Shown one piece after another: positions 23,834 through 36,650 of a DNA stretch of 64,000 nt. The stretch is from NCBI RefSeq assembly GCF_037038585.1, contig NC_092521.1, positions 56,829,898 to 56,893,897 of the forward strand, given 5' to 3'. A program made the position numbers and the translations under genes. Under the pieces are notes generated by a model that was not told the DNA's origin, ran no database searches, and was given only the letters and a program-made list of their open reading frames with translations. The stretch is from Patagioenas fasciata. Lineage: Eukaryota > Chordata > Aves > Columbiformes > Columbidae. Within the stretch, counting starts at the first letter, position 1, and every line of letters starts with the position of its first letter.

Positions 23834-26800
23834 GTGAGCGGGAGCCGCCGGGCCTGGCGCTGGGGGGGTGTCGCGGTGGCTGCCGGCGGTAGCGCGGTAC
23901 CGGCGGTGCGCGGCCTACCGGGCTTGCCGGGCGGGCAGCGCGGAGCCGCCCCCGGCGCTCACCGGGGCGGCGGGGCCGGGCCTCCTGGCGGGAGCGGCCC
24001 GCACCTCTCTGCGTCGCTCCGCCCTGCCCCGACGGGGAGTGAAGGGCCACGTTCGGCGCCCGCGTCCCGGCGTGTCCCCGGGAAGCTGCCGTGCGCACGT
24101 TCTGCGGAGGGACCCGCCTGCGGCCCGCGGACTGTAGCGGTCAGGAGGCGGAGGCAGGACGCGTTCGCACACAGCGCACCTTGTTTATATACGCGCATGT
24201 ACACAAACGCACTAAAAAAATACCTTTTTTTTTTTTTTTTTCTGAGCCGTTGCTGCAACTGAGAAAATATCCTTAAACTATTGTGGCTACGGAAGTGCTG
24301 CTTGTTGTGGTGATGGTTTGTTTTAAAATTCTTATTTATTTATGAATTCAGCTGAAAATCGCTGTTTATTTAAGTGCACTAAGGGAAGAAGCCACAGTTT
24401 CGCAATGAAGTGCCAGTAAGCAAAAGGCTGAGGTGTTCTGCATGTGCTCTGGTAGATAAGGGAAGCTGTAAAATACTACAAACTTTTAATTCTACACTAA
24501 GAAGAAATAATAACAGTAAATGAAAAGTTAAGGACTTTCCCCGTTTTTTGCAGACAGTAAGGTGGACAAAATTCGGGAAATAAGTGGTTGGATTTAAGAA
24601 ATGTAATTTGCAGTGAGCAGTCATATATTTTAGACCTGGTAAATGGCTGAGAAATTTGGTTTTCCATAGAAAACTATAAACAAGTGAGCAGCCCCTTCTC
24701 CTTGCCTACATATTAAAAAGCAAACAAACAAACTGACGACAAAAAACATTCTCAAAAAGTAAGCCGAAACCACGTCAGTCTTTCGTCTGGACTGACTATG
24801 TAAAACTTGTAGCCTAAAAAGAGTGTTCTTAAGAGAGATGCCAAATCGTAGGTAGAACTCAGAAACTATGTACTTTAGCAAGGTAACATTCCCATCATAG
24901 CAATACCTGTATGAGACTGTCTGAAGTATAACTTGAACCACAGTGTTACCACAGTTATAAAACAGCAGTGGTATATCTGGTGTAGGTCCCATTCTCACTA
25001 GATGGGCCCTGCAAAATATTAGCCAGGGAGAAGTTGGAAAGTTTGGCAGCGATGGTAACAGCTATTAGAGGTACAGAGTAACAAAAGTGAGGTAACTTGC
25101 AGTAAAGTTATGTAGTGAATGAGGGACAAACAAGGAGGGGATGCCAGGCCTCTAAATGTCTCTTTCATCTAATTAGATTTCAGAAAAACTGTGAAGGAAA
25201 TAATGAAAGCTCCTGAAGGTGTATGGGAAATGAAGAGAAAGGAAGGTTAAGTGACTTATGTGTTGTTATGAACCAAGGCAGAAATATTACAAACAGAAAC
25301 AAGATCTGCTTCCCCACTAGCTGAACTTTCTTTTTGGCTGTCCTGCTCTGTCTTTGGGGTGGTTGCCAGGGGCCACATTTGACCATGTACTGTGGTGAGG
25401 ACCATGGGGGGCTCTACAGTGATACTGGGTGGTGTACTCATGGAACAGAGTGAACAAAGTGTTGAGAACTGTAATAATTTGTATTCTACAACTAATTTAT
25501 TGTTTAAACAGTAGTGGATTTTGCAGGTGTATGCCTCTTCTCCCTACCTGTAGTAGGGATAATTTCAAGTTTGAGTGAAGTGCAGTTATGTACTGAGCCA
25601 GATAGAATTTCCCAGACGAAAATGTTTAGTGGTGTGTGCATATATATGTATATTAAAGTGGCTGTGGTTTTTAGTACTGTGTAGTAAGCTTTACATACAG
25701 ATTTTATGAAAGTATTTTGATTTCTTAATAGGTCTGGGACAAAAGTGAAAATGGGGATTGGCATTGCACTGCCAGCTGGAAGGTTTGTATTCATAAAAAT
25801 TACACAGTTATAACCATAGTTTCTCCTTTATTTTTGAGGAAACATACTTAGCTTTTGCTGACTTGTAGAGCAGAAATATTTCAATTGTTGTAGATCCTGC
25901 ATGTCTTATGGTAAAGTACTATTTTTCTGCTTTTAAGAAACACCTGTAATGCCTCTCACTTAAAGCAGAGGCTAGTGAGCAGTCTTATATTATTAATTAT
26001 GTTGGCAGACTTTGTTATCAGTAAACATAGCAATAACAGTTTTTTAGGGAGTTGGAAAACTGTATCTTCATTTTTAATTGAATATTCCTTTTTGCATGTT
26101 GTAAGACTTAAAAAAGAAACAAAAAAGCAGTCTGTCTATTCAATATGACAACATCTGACCACTACTTATTTTTTTTTTCCAAAACCTTTCTAAGAACAGT
26201 ATCATATAGAGACTCTCCCTCATCAGGATAATTAATGCATTCAGCTTCTGAATTGTCCTTAAAGTTATATTTGATAGGAGCACAATACAATAACCCCTGT
26301 AAAAGGAAATGCAAGTGAAACTTTTGAATCCCCCTCTTAAAAAAAGGTTGACTAGGTATGAAAGAGGAGTTTCATGTAAAGAAGATGATAAGTAGTGCTC
26401 CACATATGTTTTGGAAAAGTACAAGCAAGCTAGAAAGGAGCATGGTAATGGATGAAAATCGAAAATAAAGCTCTACTTTTTGTGTCAATGCAGAATCTTA
26501 GCTTGGAACTTATTGTTTAAAGAAATAATAAATAATGCCTTGAAATACGCTTGTAATAATTACCTTTTAACCATTGACTAGTAGCAAATAAACTTTGCAT
26601 TGCTTATTGGAATAAGCAAAAAGTTGCTTTGTAACATTGAGCTTTATAAAAGAAGACAGGTTTCAAAGGAATAGTCTTACCACTTCCTAGAATTTACTTC
26701 TGCAGAAAGTCATGAAAATGTGTGATCGTTTGGACTAATACAATAAGGATGTTTCTCTATAGTGTTTTCCTGTTCTCTTGCAGACACATAGTGGATCTGT

Positions 26801-29800
26801 GTGGCGTGTGACATGGGCCCATCCTGAATTTGGGCAGGTCTTGGCTTCCTGCTCTTTTGACAGAACAGCAGCTGTGTGGGAAGAAATAGTGGGAGAGTCA
26901 AATGATAAACTCCGAGGCCAGAGTCACTGGGTGAGACTTCAACATATTAATTACAGTTTCTGTATATTCTCGTATAAACAGATTCACTGTGTCTCATTGT
27001 TTTGCTTGCTTATCATAATGTGCTGAAGCTTTTAAGGCGTGTAAATTTCAGAATTGAACAGGAGACCGAACATGAGAATTGTTCTGAATACCATGTTACT
27101 GGACATTCCTGGTTTTGCAACATATTTTATATTCCTGAAACAGAGAAAGCACCCTGTTTTCTTCTGCTAATATAAACTTCTCCTGATTTTGCCTGTGTTT
27201 TGTTAATTTGTGGCGCAATTCCAATATAGAGCAAGTATTTTTAAAAGCATTTGGGGAAAACAGCTAAATGGCAACTTTCAGTGCAATTATTGTCAGTACA
27301 ATTGGTGTTTCTTAATAAGATGTTCCCTGGCAAACAACTTGCAGACATGAATTCCCATCTACAGTAGAATTAAAGTTGTGGAGATTTTCTTCTGTGACAA
27401 GAGCTCATTTGAAACTGTCTCATTCAGGTCTTGGAGTGAAATGGTTTGCTCAGGAGTGGATTTTCTAGGCAGCATTTCATCAAGGAAATTCGAGATCTAA
27501 ACAGATTATTTTGCAGCTACTCTTCATGTGTAATCTTATATAACTTAGTATAGTGTTCTTGCCTCTGTTGTTTTTTATTTTGAGTTACTAAAATATCTGC
27601 AGTTTTCTACTTTACTGAAGTTTTCTAATGTTAAGATACATAATTGTGAAGAGCTGGGTTGTCAGGACCTTTGGCACCCCGTGGGGTATGAAAGCTGACT
27701 TTCTTGTGCAGGTGGCCGTTGCGATGTGTAGTTTTCATCTCAAACTCATATGGACTTGGCAGGAGAGGAGACGACTTGAAAAACAACCGTTCACAATTTT
27801 TTCTTCTTTTACCCTAGCTAATCTGCCTGTCAAATGTCTGCTGTATTGACCCATTCCCTTATCAGAAATGCTTATTGTTTTGATGCTTCTCTTGGAAAAA
27901 TACTTCGTGGTAAACTTCAGCAGCCCAGAAATTAGAAAGCAGCGTTGCTAGGCACTGCAGTTAATATTGTCACCAGTATGAATGAAGAGGACAGTTTCAA
28001 ACTGCCTGTGGCAAATACTCTTGTACTTAATGTTTGTTACTTTTTTTTTTTTTTTTTCCTGAAGAGCATACTCTAAACAACTCTTTTTTGGTATCAGTTC
28101 TGATACTAGCGTATCTCTCTTGATGCTTGAAATTGCGTCAGTGCAATGATCTGTCATTTCTCTAGTTCACTGGTGTGTGAAGCTTTGGTGGTGGTTTTTT
28201 GTTTTAGTTCCTGATGGGAGAGTTAAGTGATCCTATGAAATGGTGTTGTCAGACTTTCATTAGCCTTCCTTAGGGAATACATTTTTAATGGAAATGTCCA
28301 GCATTTCCTTCAAGAATTTCTGCCTTTTCTTTGCAGGTGAAGAGGACCACTCTAGTAGACAGTAGGACATCTGTTACAGATGTGAAGTTTGCTCCCAAGC
28401 ATATGGGTCTTATGTTAGCAACTTGTTCAGCAGATGGAGTTGTAAGGATATATGAAGCTCCAGATGTGATGAATCTCAGTCAGTGGTCACTGCAGCATGA
28501 AATCTCATGTAAGCTAAGCTGCAGTTGTATTTCTTGGAATCCTTCAAGGTATGTTATTAAAACTATAGGTGTTGTTTTATGACTGTTGAAGCAGAATATC
28601 CAAGGAGTGAGTTCTGAAATTTTGTAGAATAAATCGTAAAACATGCATGGAGAAGATTGAGTGTACATTATGCAGATCTGAAAGAAAGTGGCTAACATTT
28701 CTTTTAATAAAACAAGTTTGGCAGAGCCAGAGAAGCGTTACAAAACGTCCTCCTGTATTCTGTGAGGGAATATTCCCAGCCTAGTTATTTTAGCAAGTAA
28801 TGAGGTAAAGAGCTGTGTTAATCCCACAAAACTTAACTGGGGTTTTCGTAAGGGAAAATTCCTGTCTGTTCCTTCCTTAAGAAAGGTGTTGAAATAGGTA
28901 ATAATTTTCGCACATCTACCAAGAACACACACCCTTGCCAGTGCAGCAGAGTACTAGGAGCCACAAGAGTCTTGCTGGCAAAAATACAAAGCCTAAGAGT
29001 TGTTCTCAGAGTTTCATCCTCAGGGGCTCAATGATATACTTCACCTTCTTGAACAGGAAGGAATCAAGAGTTTGATAGTTGGGTTGTCCCCACCCAGGAG
29101 AACACATACAAGTAGAGGTTCTCCTCCTCTTCCCATCTCACATGCTCCCCCAGCAATAACAGGAAGGGAAAAAACATTCAGGGCTCAATGGTATTAGATT
29201 CTCGTTGTCCAGAAATGCTTCATGGCTTTCGCTATAGACATAGTGGCCTGTGGCCTGCTGATACAGTTATTTGTCTATTAATTATTAGTAGTCTGTAGTC
29301 TCGTTAAGGCATGGAATGGGGTTAAAAGTTGGTTTAGAAACTAGAACTCATCTACATGCAGCTTTTGTAATCTAGCCTCCAAAACCTGAATTAAATCCTA
29401 TTTAATCAATAATTAAAAGTACTGCAAACAATGCACACTCTGGCATGAAACTTGGGGCAAATACTTGACTGCAGATGCATACATAAAATCAATCCTGCTC
29501 TCAGGGAGCATCATCTTGAACTGGCAAATAACGTTCTCTAATGATTTCTCTTTAGTGGGTGTATAAAGTGGACTTTCAAAACAACAGAATGGAGATTGTA
29601 TTGGTAACTGTGAATAGCACTTACTCCTGTTTCCTTGTGATACTTTCTTTTTACCTTGTGAAATTTTTGTTATTGTTTTGTTTTCTTTATAGATAATGTG
29701 CCTGAAATGTAAAGAAAACTGGCTTGGTGTACTTCTGTGAAATAATTTGTAAATATAACAGTACTTATTTTCACCTTTTAGTTCTCGAGCACATTCTCCA

Positions 29801-32800
29801 ATGATAGCTGTAGGAAGTGATGACAACAGTCCAAATATACTGGCTAAGGTTCAAATTTATGAATATAACGAAAATACCAGGTATGCTAAATGACAGATAT
29901 AACATTTGTGGGATCTTAAAGTAGTTTGTAATATATGGCCTTTATTCCTGTTATTAGATGTCAAGTGGAGTAGTAAACAATAATACCTTAATTGTGTTTT
30001 GGAGCCATTGGATGGGAGAGGAAGAGTTCAGAATCGTAACTGATATTCACAGACATGATATTGATAATTTTGTTCCATCTCAGTGCAGAAATGCCAGTGT
30101 TTGTACCAGCATTTTAGAGAGAGAATTGTTTCTGCTTCTATTAATTTATATGCTTAATTTTGCACAAGAAATTAATAGGGCAAAGTTGAAATTTGAATTG
30201 TGTTGCACTAGGCACTGTTTTGTCCAAGGTGGCCTTAAAAATGCTTTTAAATGCATGTTTATAATGACATAAAGTGCTGTGAATTACTGGCATTCTGTAA
30301 AAATTCAATTTATACAGCTTAAGTATTCAGAACCAGAAAAAGCCAGAAAGTGTGTGCACAATCAGTTTCATTTAAATGATGACAGAGAACCTGGATTTCA
30401 TTCAGGGTCATTGATGTGGGAAAGGAGCCAAGGTGTGTTGTGGGTTTATGCCTGGCTTCAGACAATGTTCTTGGTGTGTTAACAGTAGAGTTGTTGTAAC
30501 TTACCTGGTGGTAAATAAAACAGTGGAATAGTGTTTTATCAGGCTGAGAAGGAGGCAGATAGTGGTCTGCTTACAAGTACAGAAAATTTAGTAAGTTTCC
30601 AAGATCACAAATCCCTTTGGATTTGTGAAGGGAAGAATTCTTTTATTTCCCTTTTGAACTGTAGACAAAAATTTTCTTTGTACTGGAATCCTTGCTTTAT
30701 GATTTAGCACAATGTTGTTAGTAGTTACTGTATCCGATGTATTCAATTCTGAAGAAATCAGCTTGTAATTATTACTTATAATTAAATTTTATGTTAAGAA
30801 AATGTTTTTATTTTTGCAAGTTTCATCATGTGTACTAGCTTCTTTTTTCCCTGTTCCACTACATCTGGTTTATATAATTTGCATTACTTGCAATTTTGAT
30901 GGTACTAAAGGTTAATTTTTTACACTGTACAGGAAATATGCAAAAGCAGAAGCTCTGATGACAGTCACAGATCCTGTACATGATATTGCATTTGCTCCAA
31001 ATCTGGGAAGATCCTTCCACATCTTAGCTGTAGCAACCAAAGATGTACGAATTTTCACACTAAAACCTCTAAGGTGAGCTTAAAAGGAAGATAGTTCGGT
31101 ATGATGTGGTACATGCTATGTAGTCTTTTTTTATCTGCAAAGCAAAAGTAATAACTTTTGATGCATGCAAGATTGTTTTTTAGCAGGTTGATTTTTAAGA
31201 TGACAAGATTGTGAGCAAGTGTGTAGTTTTGTCTGAATACCTCTTAATATGCCTGAGCTAGGAACGATTGTTATGTAAACTTGAAAGATGTAGTCCTCTC
31301 TTCTTGGCATCATGTTCAAGCCCAGACCTTTGAACAGTTGTGTGCAGAACTGTCACTTTTCTCTTAAACAGGAAAGAATTGACTTCATCTGGAGGATTAA
31401 CAAAATTTGAAATTCATATTGTGGCACAGTTTGATAATCACAACTCCCAGGTGTGGCGAGTGAGCTGGAATATTACAGGCACAGTGCTTGCCTCCTCTGG
31501 TGATGATGGCTGTGTTAGGCTCTGGAAGGGTAAGGTCACCCACCTGAAAAACATTAACTTTGTAGTATGCTGAATATACTTGAGAAATTCTACTCAAAAA
31601 ATATTTTTGGAGTAAAAGTTCATTTTAGATTTGTGAATGAAAGGTTTTTATATTTCTATGTACATGTCAGAAAAATGAATTAACTTTCTGTGCTGGAACA
31701 CTTGCATGATTTAGGCTACTGTGAATAGTTGTTACTCTATGCTCAAACTGTTTCACCAGACTAGAGCTATGTGAAGATTTCATTTTCAAAATTAACATAG
31801 GTATTGCATTACTATCTTCGCTTGTGCCAAAGCCAGAAAATCTACATTCAGTCACAGCATTCAGGCAAAGTGGCTTTTTCTTCTGTTTAAATTTCTAAAA
31901 GCAACAGCAACAACAACAAAACTATTTTGTTTCTCAGTATTTTAGTAAAGGAAACTCATTCTGGCTGCTAAACAAAATTGAGTTTTGGATAGGGAGAAAA
32001 TGTCAGACAGCTAAAGGGCCAGATCCTCAGCTGTTTGGAATTTATGTCTTGGTATTGAACTTCAATTCTAATTTGCACCAGGTGCGTAGCAGTTGAAATA
32101 TCATAGTTTTATCAAAAGCTGAGCTTCAGAAGAGAAACTAACAGGTTTTATGTATTTATATTTGCAGCTAATTACATGGACAACTGGAAGTGTACTGGTA
32201 TACTGAAAGGTAACGGGAGTCCAGTGAATGGTAGCTCTCAGCAGGGAATTTTTAATGCCTCCCTAGGTTCAGCCAATACAAGCCTACAGAATTCACTAAA
32301 TGGATCATCTGCCAGCAGGTAGGTTAATTAGTAGAGAGACTAAATTTCAGTAGATAGTCAAATAGTCTATTTTTTGGCTGCTCTTAATTTCATTTAGCTT
32401 TCTTGTTTGTTTTATATAGTAATTTTAAGTGCAGTGTCATTTATTGCATGAATACTTCTATGAGCTCTTCCAGTTTTGCTCTGTGATGGTGTCTTATGCC
32501 AGTGTTAAGAGGAAAATGAACAAGGCTGTAAGCCATAGTAATCATTCCGTATATATGAGCAATGTAAACAATTATTTTCAGTTTGTTCTTTCACATTACT
32601 AAAAATAACTTTTCTGAAATAGTTTCAAACAAGGCGCAACTTTGTCATAGTGCTCTGTAACTGCCCTTTTGCTTTAGATGGATTTTTAAAAGTGAAGCAA
32701 AAACACCAGCAACAAATTCTGTTTTTCACTGGGATAATGTAGCAGAAAGGGAGGAAAAGATACTTCATCATGTATGGTTGCAACAATGGTATACTAGAGT

Positions 32801-35800
32801 TAGTTTACTTGCATTTTTGCAGGTGTAACATCAATCAGATAAGTTTCGGGTTTTTTTTTTTTAGTCTTCCTCGTATGTCATTGTTATTGCAGATTAATTT
32901 GCTTTCTGTGTTTTTTATTTTGTAATAATTACTATTTAGTAGGTAAATTTATGCGCCTCTACTGAAAACCATTTTAATTTGTGCGCACCAAAATCTAGAA
33001 ATACATTGAGCCCTGAATTTCTACGGTGGAGTATGTACAGTCAACTTTACAGGATGTGTCCTATGTAAGGACTGGTTGTGGCCAACTTCCATAGTGGCAG
33101 CCTCAAAGTTTTGTGGCCACCTTTACTTTTTTTCAAATGCCTTGGGATAGCCTCCATTAACATCCATATGTAGCTACTAATATGGTATTTTTTTCAGTTT
33201 AAAATGCTAATCTGTGAAGTACTATGACAGTTTGCTCTTGAAGAGTAGCTTTTGCCCCCACTGCTTTAGCAGTCAATCCTGACAGGCAGTTCTGGCTTTC
33301 AGATCCCTTGCTGCCTTGCACAAAGGGATTTCCCTTTTTCCTCACAAGATAAAAGGAAGAGCAAGAGGTGGTAATGGTCTCCAGTAAGAAAGGAGGCCAA
33401 AATGACACTGGTCATCTGGTTCCAGGGGGTACTTAGTGTCGCAAAAAATGCTAAAATGCAGTCCTGTCTTGGAAATGTGATACCTGAAGCTACAGAACTG
33501 TATTTGCTTGGGTCCCTATAGGGAGCTACAGGCCACTTTATACCTCTTTAGCATAGGGTGTAGTTTCACAGTCCGCTTATCTAAGACTGTGCTGCTGCCA
33601 GCAAGAGCACCCTACCCTACCCCATTGGCTGTTCTCTCCTTGAAGTTGGTAGTAAGCCGTTGTGAAACTGAAATTTCCAGCATTATTTTAGACTCATTCC
33701 ATTGCTCTGTATTGTGAAAGTGGCTTTTGTTTTTAATTATTCTTGGCTTAAAGTTGGAATTAACTTTTTGTTACAGAATTAAGTCTATGACTGTAGAATT
33801 TCAAAATAGATGGTGTCTTGTCCTAGGATTGATCCTTACTGTAACGATGCACTTAACTACGTGTTTTCTGTTGTAATCACATTGACTTGAATTGTATAAG
33901 CACAGTTGCTAACTTTTTTTAGTGTATTAACACATATAATAAAGATGGATGTACTATATTTGACTAAAAGGGTATGCTACAGAGAATTTATTTTGTCTGT
34001 GACTGTCCATGCTATGTTTCAGTGTCTATAACACTTAGATAAAGCGTAGGCAGGTCTGTAAAATTTTGTTAAAGTGTGATCATCAAACTGGATTTCTAAT
34101 CAAAGTAGTTTCAGGAGAGATGATGTAGATGGTTGGAAAATAAGTCAGTAGGGCTATATTGTTATGTTCATGTAATTGTGTGTCTAGATTTATGGTACAA
34201 TTTCCATTCTCCATTTGTATTATGTCCTTTTTAACAGAAAGCAGAGCTGATACCAAGCTAACTGGAGTAACTGGTGTTTTGCTGCTTGTTGCATGCACAC
34301 AGGAATGGAAAACGAACTCCTTTTTTCCCTCCCTAACGGCGTTTGACCTCTCCCAAGACACCAGCAGCCTGCTAACTACTAAATGCTATTCAAAAATCCT
34401 TTTTAAAACATGTTGTATGTTTTTTTGTACTAGCTCACACAGTTTGATACTGTTGGAACCCCTGGTAGAAAAATATTTGGAGAGGCTTTTTGTTTGGAAA
34501 AAGAAACACAAACAAACAACAACCCAAACCCCAAAACTTCCATCAAAACAGATTTTTTGAAAGCTTGCCAAATTAGAAGACTAGTTTATGAGTAAAAATG
34601 ATAATTTTTGTCCTTGATTGGGATGGGAGGAGGGAAGTGACCATTAAAATTTTCATTAAAATTGTTTTGATAACTAATTTGGTTTGCATTTCATAGTGTT
34701 TGGCATTTGAGATTCCTAAACATCACAAGTTTGTAACTGCTTTGTAATATAATATACACAACTGTTAGTTTTAAAGGAATAAGAAAACTCTGTTTTGACA
34801 ATTGTACAGATGGTAGCTTTTGAATAGTTTGGTATTGCTTCATTTATAACTTAGTATGACTTCAAATAAATGTTTTGTAAGTACTGTCATACTTTTTTCA
34901 TCTTAAGAGAAGTACTTTTTCTGATATGTACTTGTTCATTCCTATGGTAATAATTCCATGGAGTGACTAAAAATTCTTTGAGCATAGTATCTTAAAAACA
35001 GCCATACAAAGATTGAAACCAAAATGCAGCTTGCTGTGGATTGTCCCATAATTCCATTAATCACATAGCTGTTCATTTATCCAAGTCCACAGAACTTGTA
35101 TACAAGACAGAAAACATCTGTAGGTATTCAATATAGACATATTTAAATGCTTTAAGTATTACGGGTAAGTTCTAATGAAAACAGCAGAAAAATTACATGA
35201 AATGGCATGATTCCAAGTCTTGCATTCACCTGAAATCTTAAATTTACTCTGAGGATTTTGCAGAAATATGTAAATACATACAAAAACTGTATTTCACTGA
35301 AAGTAGTTATTCTCTGTAAATGTATATTATTAAATTTAAAGTATTGTAAAAAACAATGATGTTTTTATGTCTATTCTAGAAGTGCTGTGCAGTTAATTTG
35401 AATTAGATGCATATGCAGAAAATGTACTTACGTAATATTTAATGTATATTTTGTGTCACAAATGAAGCGTTACTAAAAACTGTTGACAAATCACAGGAAT
35501 TCTGGGAGAACAAAAGCCTGTTAATAGCTGTACTATATCCTTTTTTATTTCCAAAGCAATCTGTTCTTTTGTAAAAATGTATACTAGGATTATTATCACA
35601 GTATTCTTTTCTATGAATTTCAGTGGAAAAGACTGGATTATTTTCCTTTAAAGAGCAGTTTCCAAATTTGTCTTGTTTTGAATTAAAAGCCTTGATTTCT
35701 GCTATTATGTTCTATTGGTTTTGGCATGGATATACTAAAGCCTTTTTTTTTTTTCCTAGCATGTGTTTTCTCCCCTTTGGTTCTCCTTGTATTTACTACC

Positions 35801-36065
35801 TTTCTCTTTTTTCTTGTTTTGTTTTTTTGTTTTGTTTTTTGTTTTGGTGTTTTGTTCCTTTCTTAATTGTTTCAGGTATTTCTTTCCCCCTCTGGATTCC
35901 CCACGGGCTGGATCGAGATGGTCCAGTCATGCCCAGCTCCTTCCTCCTCCTCCTCTGATAGAGCACTCTTGCGATGCTGACTCTGCCAACCTCCAGTATC
36001 CTCACCCTCGCAGACGATGTGTATCTCGGCCTCTTAATCTGTTACCTGAGAATGAAGGGGTTTAA
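23723..36065 (+). CDS. SEH1L: SEH1L, nucleoporin / GATOR2 subunit (whole gene, 9 coding exons)
   Basis: WD40 beta-propeller protein that packs with NUP85 in the Nup107-160 (Y) complex of the nuclear pore and with MIOS in GATOR2, which activates mTORC1 in response to amino acids; it also reaches kinetochores. Coding exons: 23723-23833, 25732-25782, 26784-26930, 28337-28548, 29782-29880, 30933-31073, 31372-31529, 32168-32318, 35876-36065. Joined they give 419 codons plus stop, with every junction GT-AG and phase-consistent. WD motifs visible include [13 protein letters not shown] (27-39), [13 protein letters not shown] (74-86), [13 protein letters not shown] (130-142) and [13 protein letters not shown] (293-305). 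The sequence is nearly identical to human SEH1L over the propeller, and 419 residues compares with 421 for the human long isoform. The C-terminal tail after 305 is Ser/Asn- then Pro-rich. A shorter form uses the exon at 34238. Confidence 0.97.
25732..25782 (+). CDS. SEH1L: SEH1L exon 2
   Basis: 17 codons, [17 protein letters not shown]; phase 0 on both sides. Acceptor TTCTTAATAG, donor GTTTGT. It completes blade 1 and leads into blade 2. Human has E in place of the D after NG. Confidence 0.96.
26784..26930 (+). CDS. SEH1L: SEH1L exon 3
   Basis: 49 codons from [18 protein letters not shown] to LRGQSHW; phase 0 on both sides. Acceptor TCTCTTGCAG, donor GTGAGA. It holds the second WD blade with [13 protein letters not shown]. 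The translated residues equal the human ones as far as I can recall. Confidence 0.97.
28337..28548 (+). CDS. SEH1L: SEH1L exon 4
   Basis: 70 codons plus two bases, [18 protein letters not shown] through [10 protein letters not shown]; ends in phase 2 with donor GTATGT. Acceptor TTTCTTTGCAG. It carries the third blade, [20 protein letters not shown]. Confidence 0.97.
29782..29880 (+). CDS. SEH1L: SEH1L exon 5
   Basis: 99 bases, completing Ser and reading [19 protein letters not shown] then [14 protein letters not shown]; ends in phase 2 with donor GTATGC. Acceptor ACCTTTTAG. Fourth blade region. Confidence 0.96.
30933..31073 (+). CDS. SEH1L: SEH1L exon 6
   Basis: 141 bases reading [20 protein letters not shown] and [20 protein letters not shown]; enters and leaves in phase 2, donor GTGAGC, acceptor CACTGTACAG. 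Fifth blade region. Confidence 0.97.
31372..31529 (+). CDS. SEH1L: SEH1L exon 7
   Basis: 158 bases reading [20 protein letters not shown], then [20 protein letters not shown] and DDGCVRLWK; leaves in phase 1 with donor GTAAGG. Sixth and last blade. The acceptor is CTCTTAAACAG. Confidence 0.97.
32168..32318 (+). CDS. SEH1L: SEH1L exon 8
   Basis: 151 bases reading [20 protein letters not shown] and on through a Ser/Asn-rich linker to NGSSAS; leaves in phase 2 with donor GTAGGT. This is the last exon shared by the two predicted isoforms. Confidence 0.96.
34238..34250 (+). CDS. SEH1L: SEH1L alternative last exon (short isoform)
   Basis: After acceptor CCTTTTTAACAG the frame from exon 8 continues as RKQS and stops with TGA at 34248. 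The short human isoform ends RKHS after the same residue, and the predicted length here, 360 residues, equals the human one. An untranslated tail would run on to a polyadenylation signal at 34865. The 3' UTR boundaries are inferred. Confidence 0.8.
34865..34870 (+). terminator. SEH1L: Poly(A) signal for SEH1L short isoform
   Basis: AATAAA 615 bases downstream of the short-isoform stop codon, within SEH1L intron 8. Candidate only; the cleavage point would be some 15-25 bases further. Confidence 0.4.
35876..36065 (+). CDS. SEH1L: SEH1L exon 9 (long isoform, last)
   Basis: 63 codons after the split Arg, reading [20 protein letters not shown], then [20 protein letters not shown] and ending [12 protein letters not shown] with stop TAA at 36063-36065. 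It matches the human long-isoform C terminus closely. The acceptor TTAATTGTTTCAG follows an unusual T/G-rich tract (35805-35870). Confidence 0.95.
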
Positions 36066-36650
36066 CATGTGGCTTTAAATAAACTCTGAAGGGCCTTATT
36101 CTGGCATTTGTGAATGCTTCCATTTCTGGCTACCTTTGTATTTCTTCTCTGATACAGAAGATTTTTAAAAAATCGGGGACTTCATGCACATGCATGTTTT
36201 ACAAAACAAACTACACCATTTAGAACATGTTATTTATGTTTGTTTATCAAAGGAGCATTTTAATCTGTACCCTCTGAACTATGGCAACACATACAAACAG
36301 TATTAATCATGAGCTATTTACAGAGTAGCTGACTTCAATGTGCCTGTCCTTTTTTATTTTTTTTCTTTTATTTTTGGAATCAGTGTGGTCTTGATTTTTT
36401 TTTTTTTTTTTTGTATATTGCACTGGCCAATGTGAAATATATTCTCAACATTGAACATACCTGTAAGCAGTTGTTGTGTAACTAAAGGATGATATTGGAT
36501 CAACTCCTAAAAGAAACAAAACCATTCCTGTGTATACTGCAGCAAAATAGTTAGGAGTGTTTGGTTACTGAAGAATTTTGCATCTTGCTATATAAATATT
36601 TAAATTTTATAATTGTGGTTGACTAATAAACTTATTCTAAAAGGTCTCTA
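36066..36650 (+). terminator. SEH1L: SEH1L 3' UTR and poly(A) signals
   Basis: Two AATAAA hexamers, at 36078-36083 (just after the stop) and at 36625-36630. The second is the likelier main site. The UTR has long T runs (36395-36412) and is AT-rich. Confidence 0.65.

Larger units (their letters stand above)
22440..24190. promoter_or_regulatory. SEH1L: CpG island and promoter of SEH1L
   Basis: CpG-dense region spanning SEH1L exon 1 and about 1.2 kb upstream, interrupted by a CR1 (23231-23460). Three overlapping CCCCGCC GC boxes at 23643-23660 lie 63-80 bp upstream of the start codon and probably help set the start of transcription. No TATA box is evident. Limits are by eye. Confidence 0.8.

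Noticed and set aside
23057-24262. 401-codon plus-strand open frame over the SEH1L promoter and exon 1
   Set aside because: It is made of CpG-island sequence and a CR1 fragment, is not in the SEH1L frame, and runs into intron 1. The real SEH1L start is ATG 23723 in another frame.
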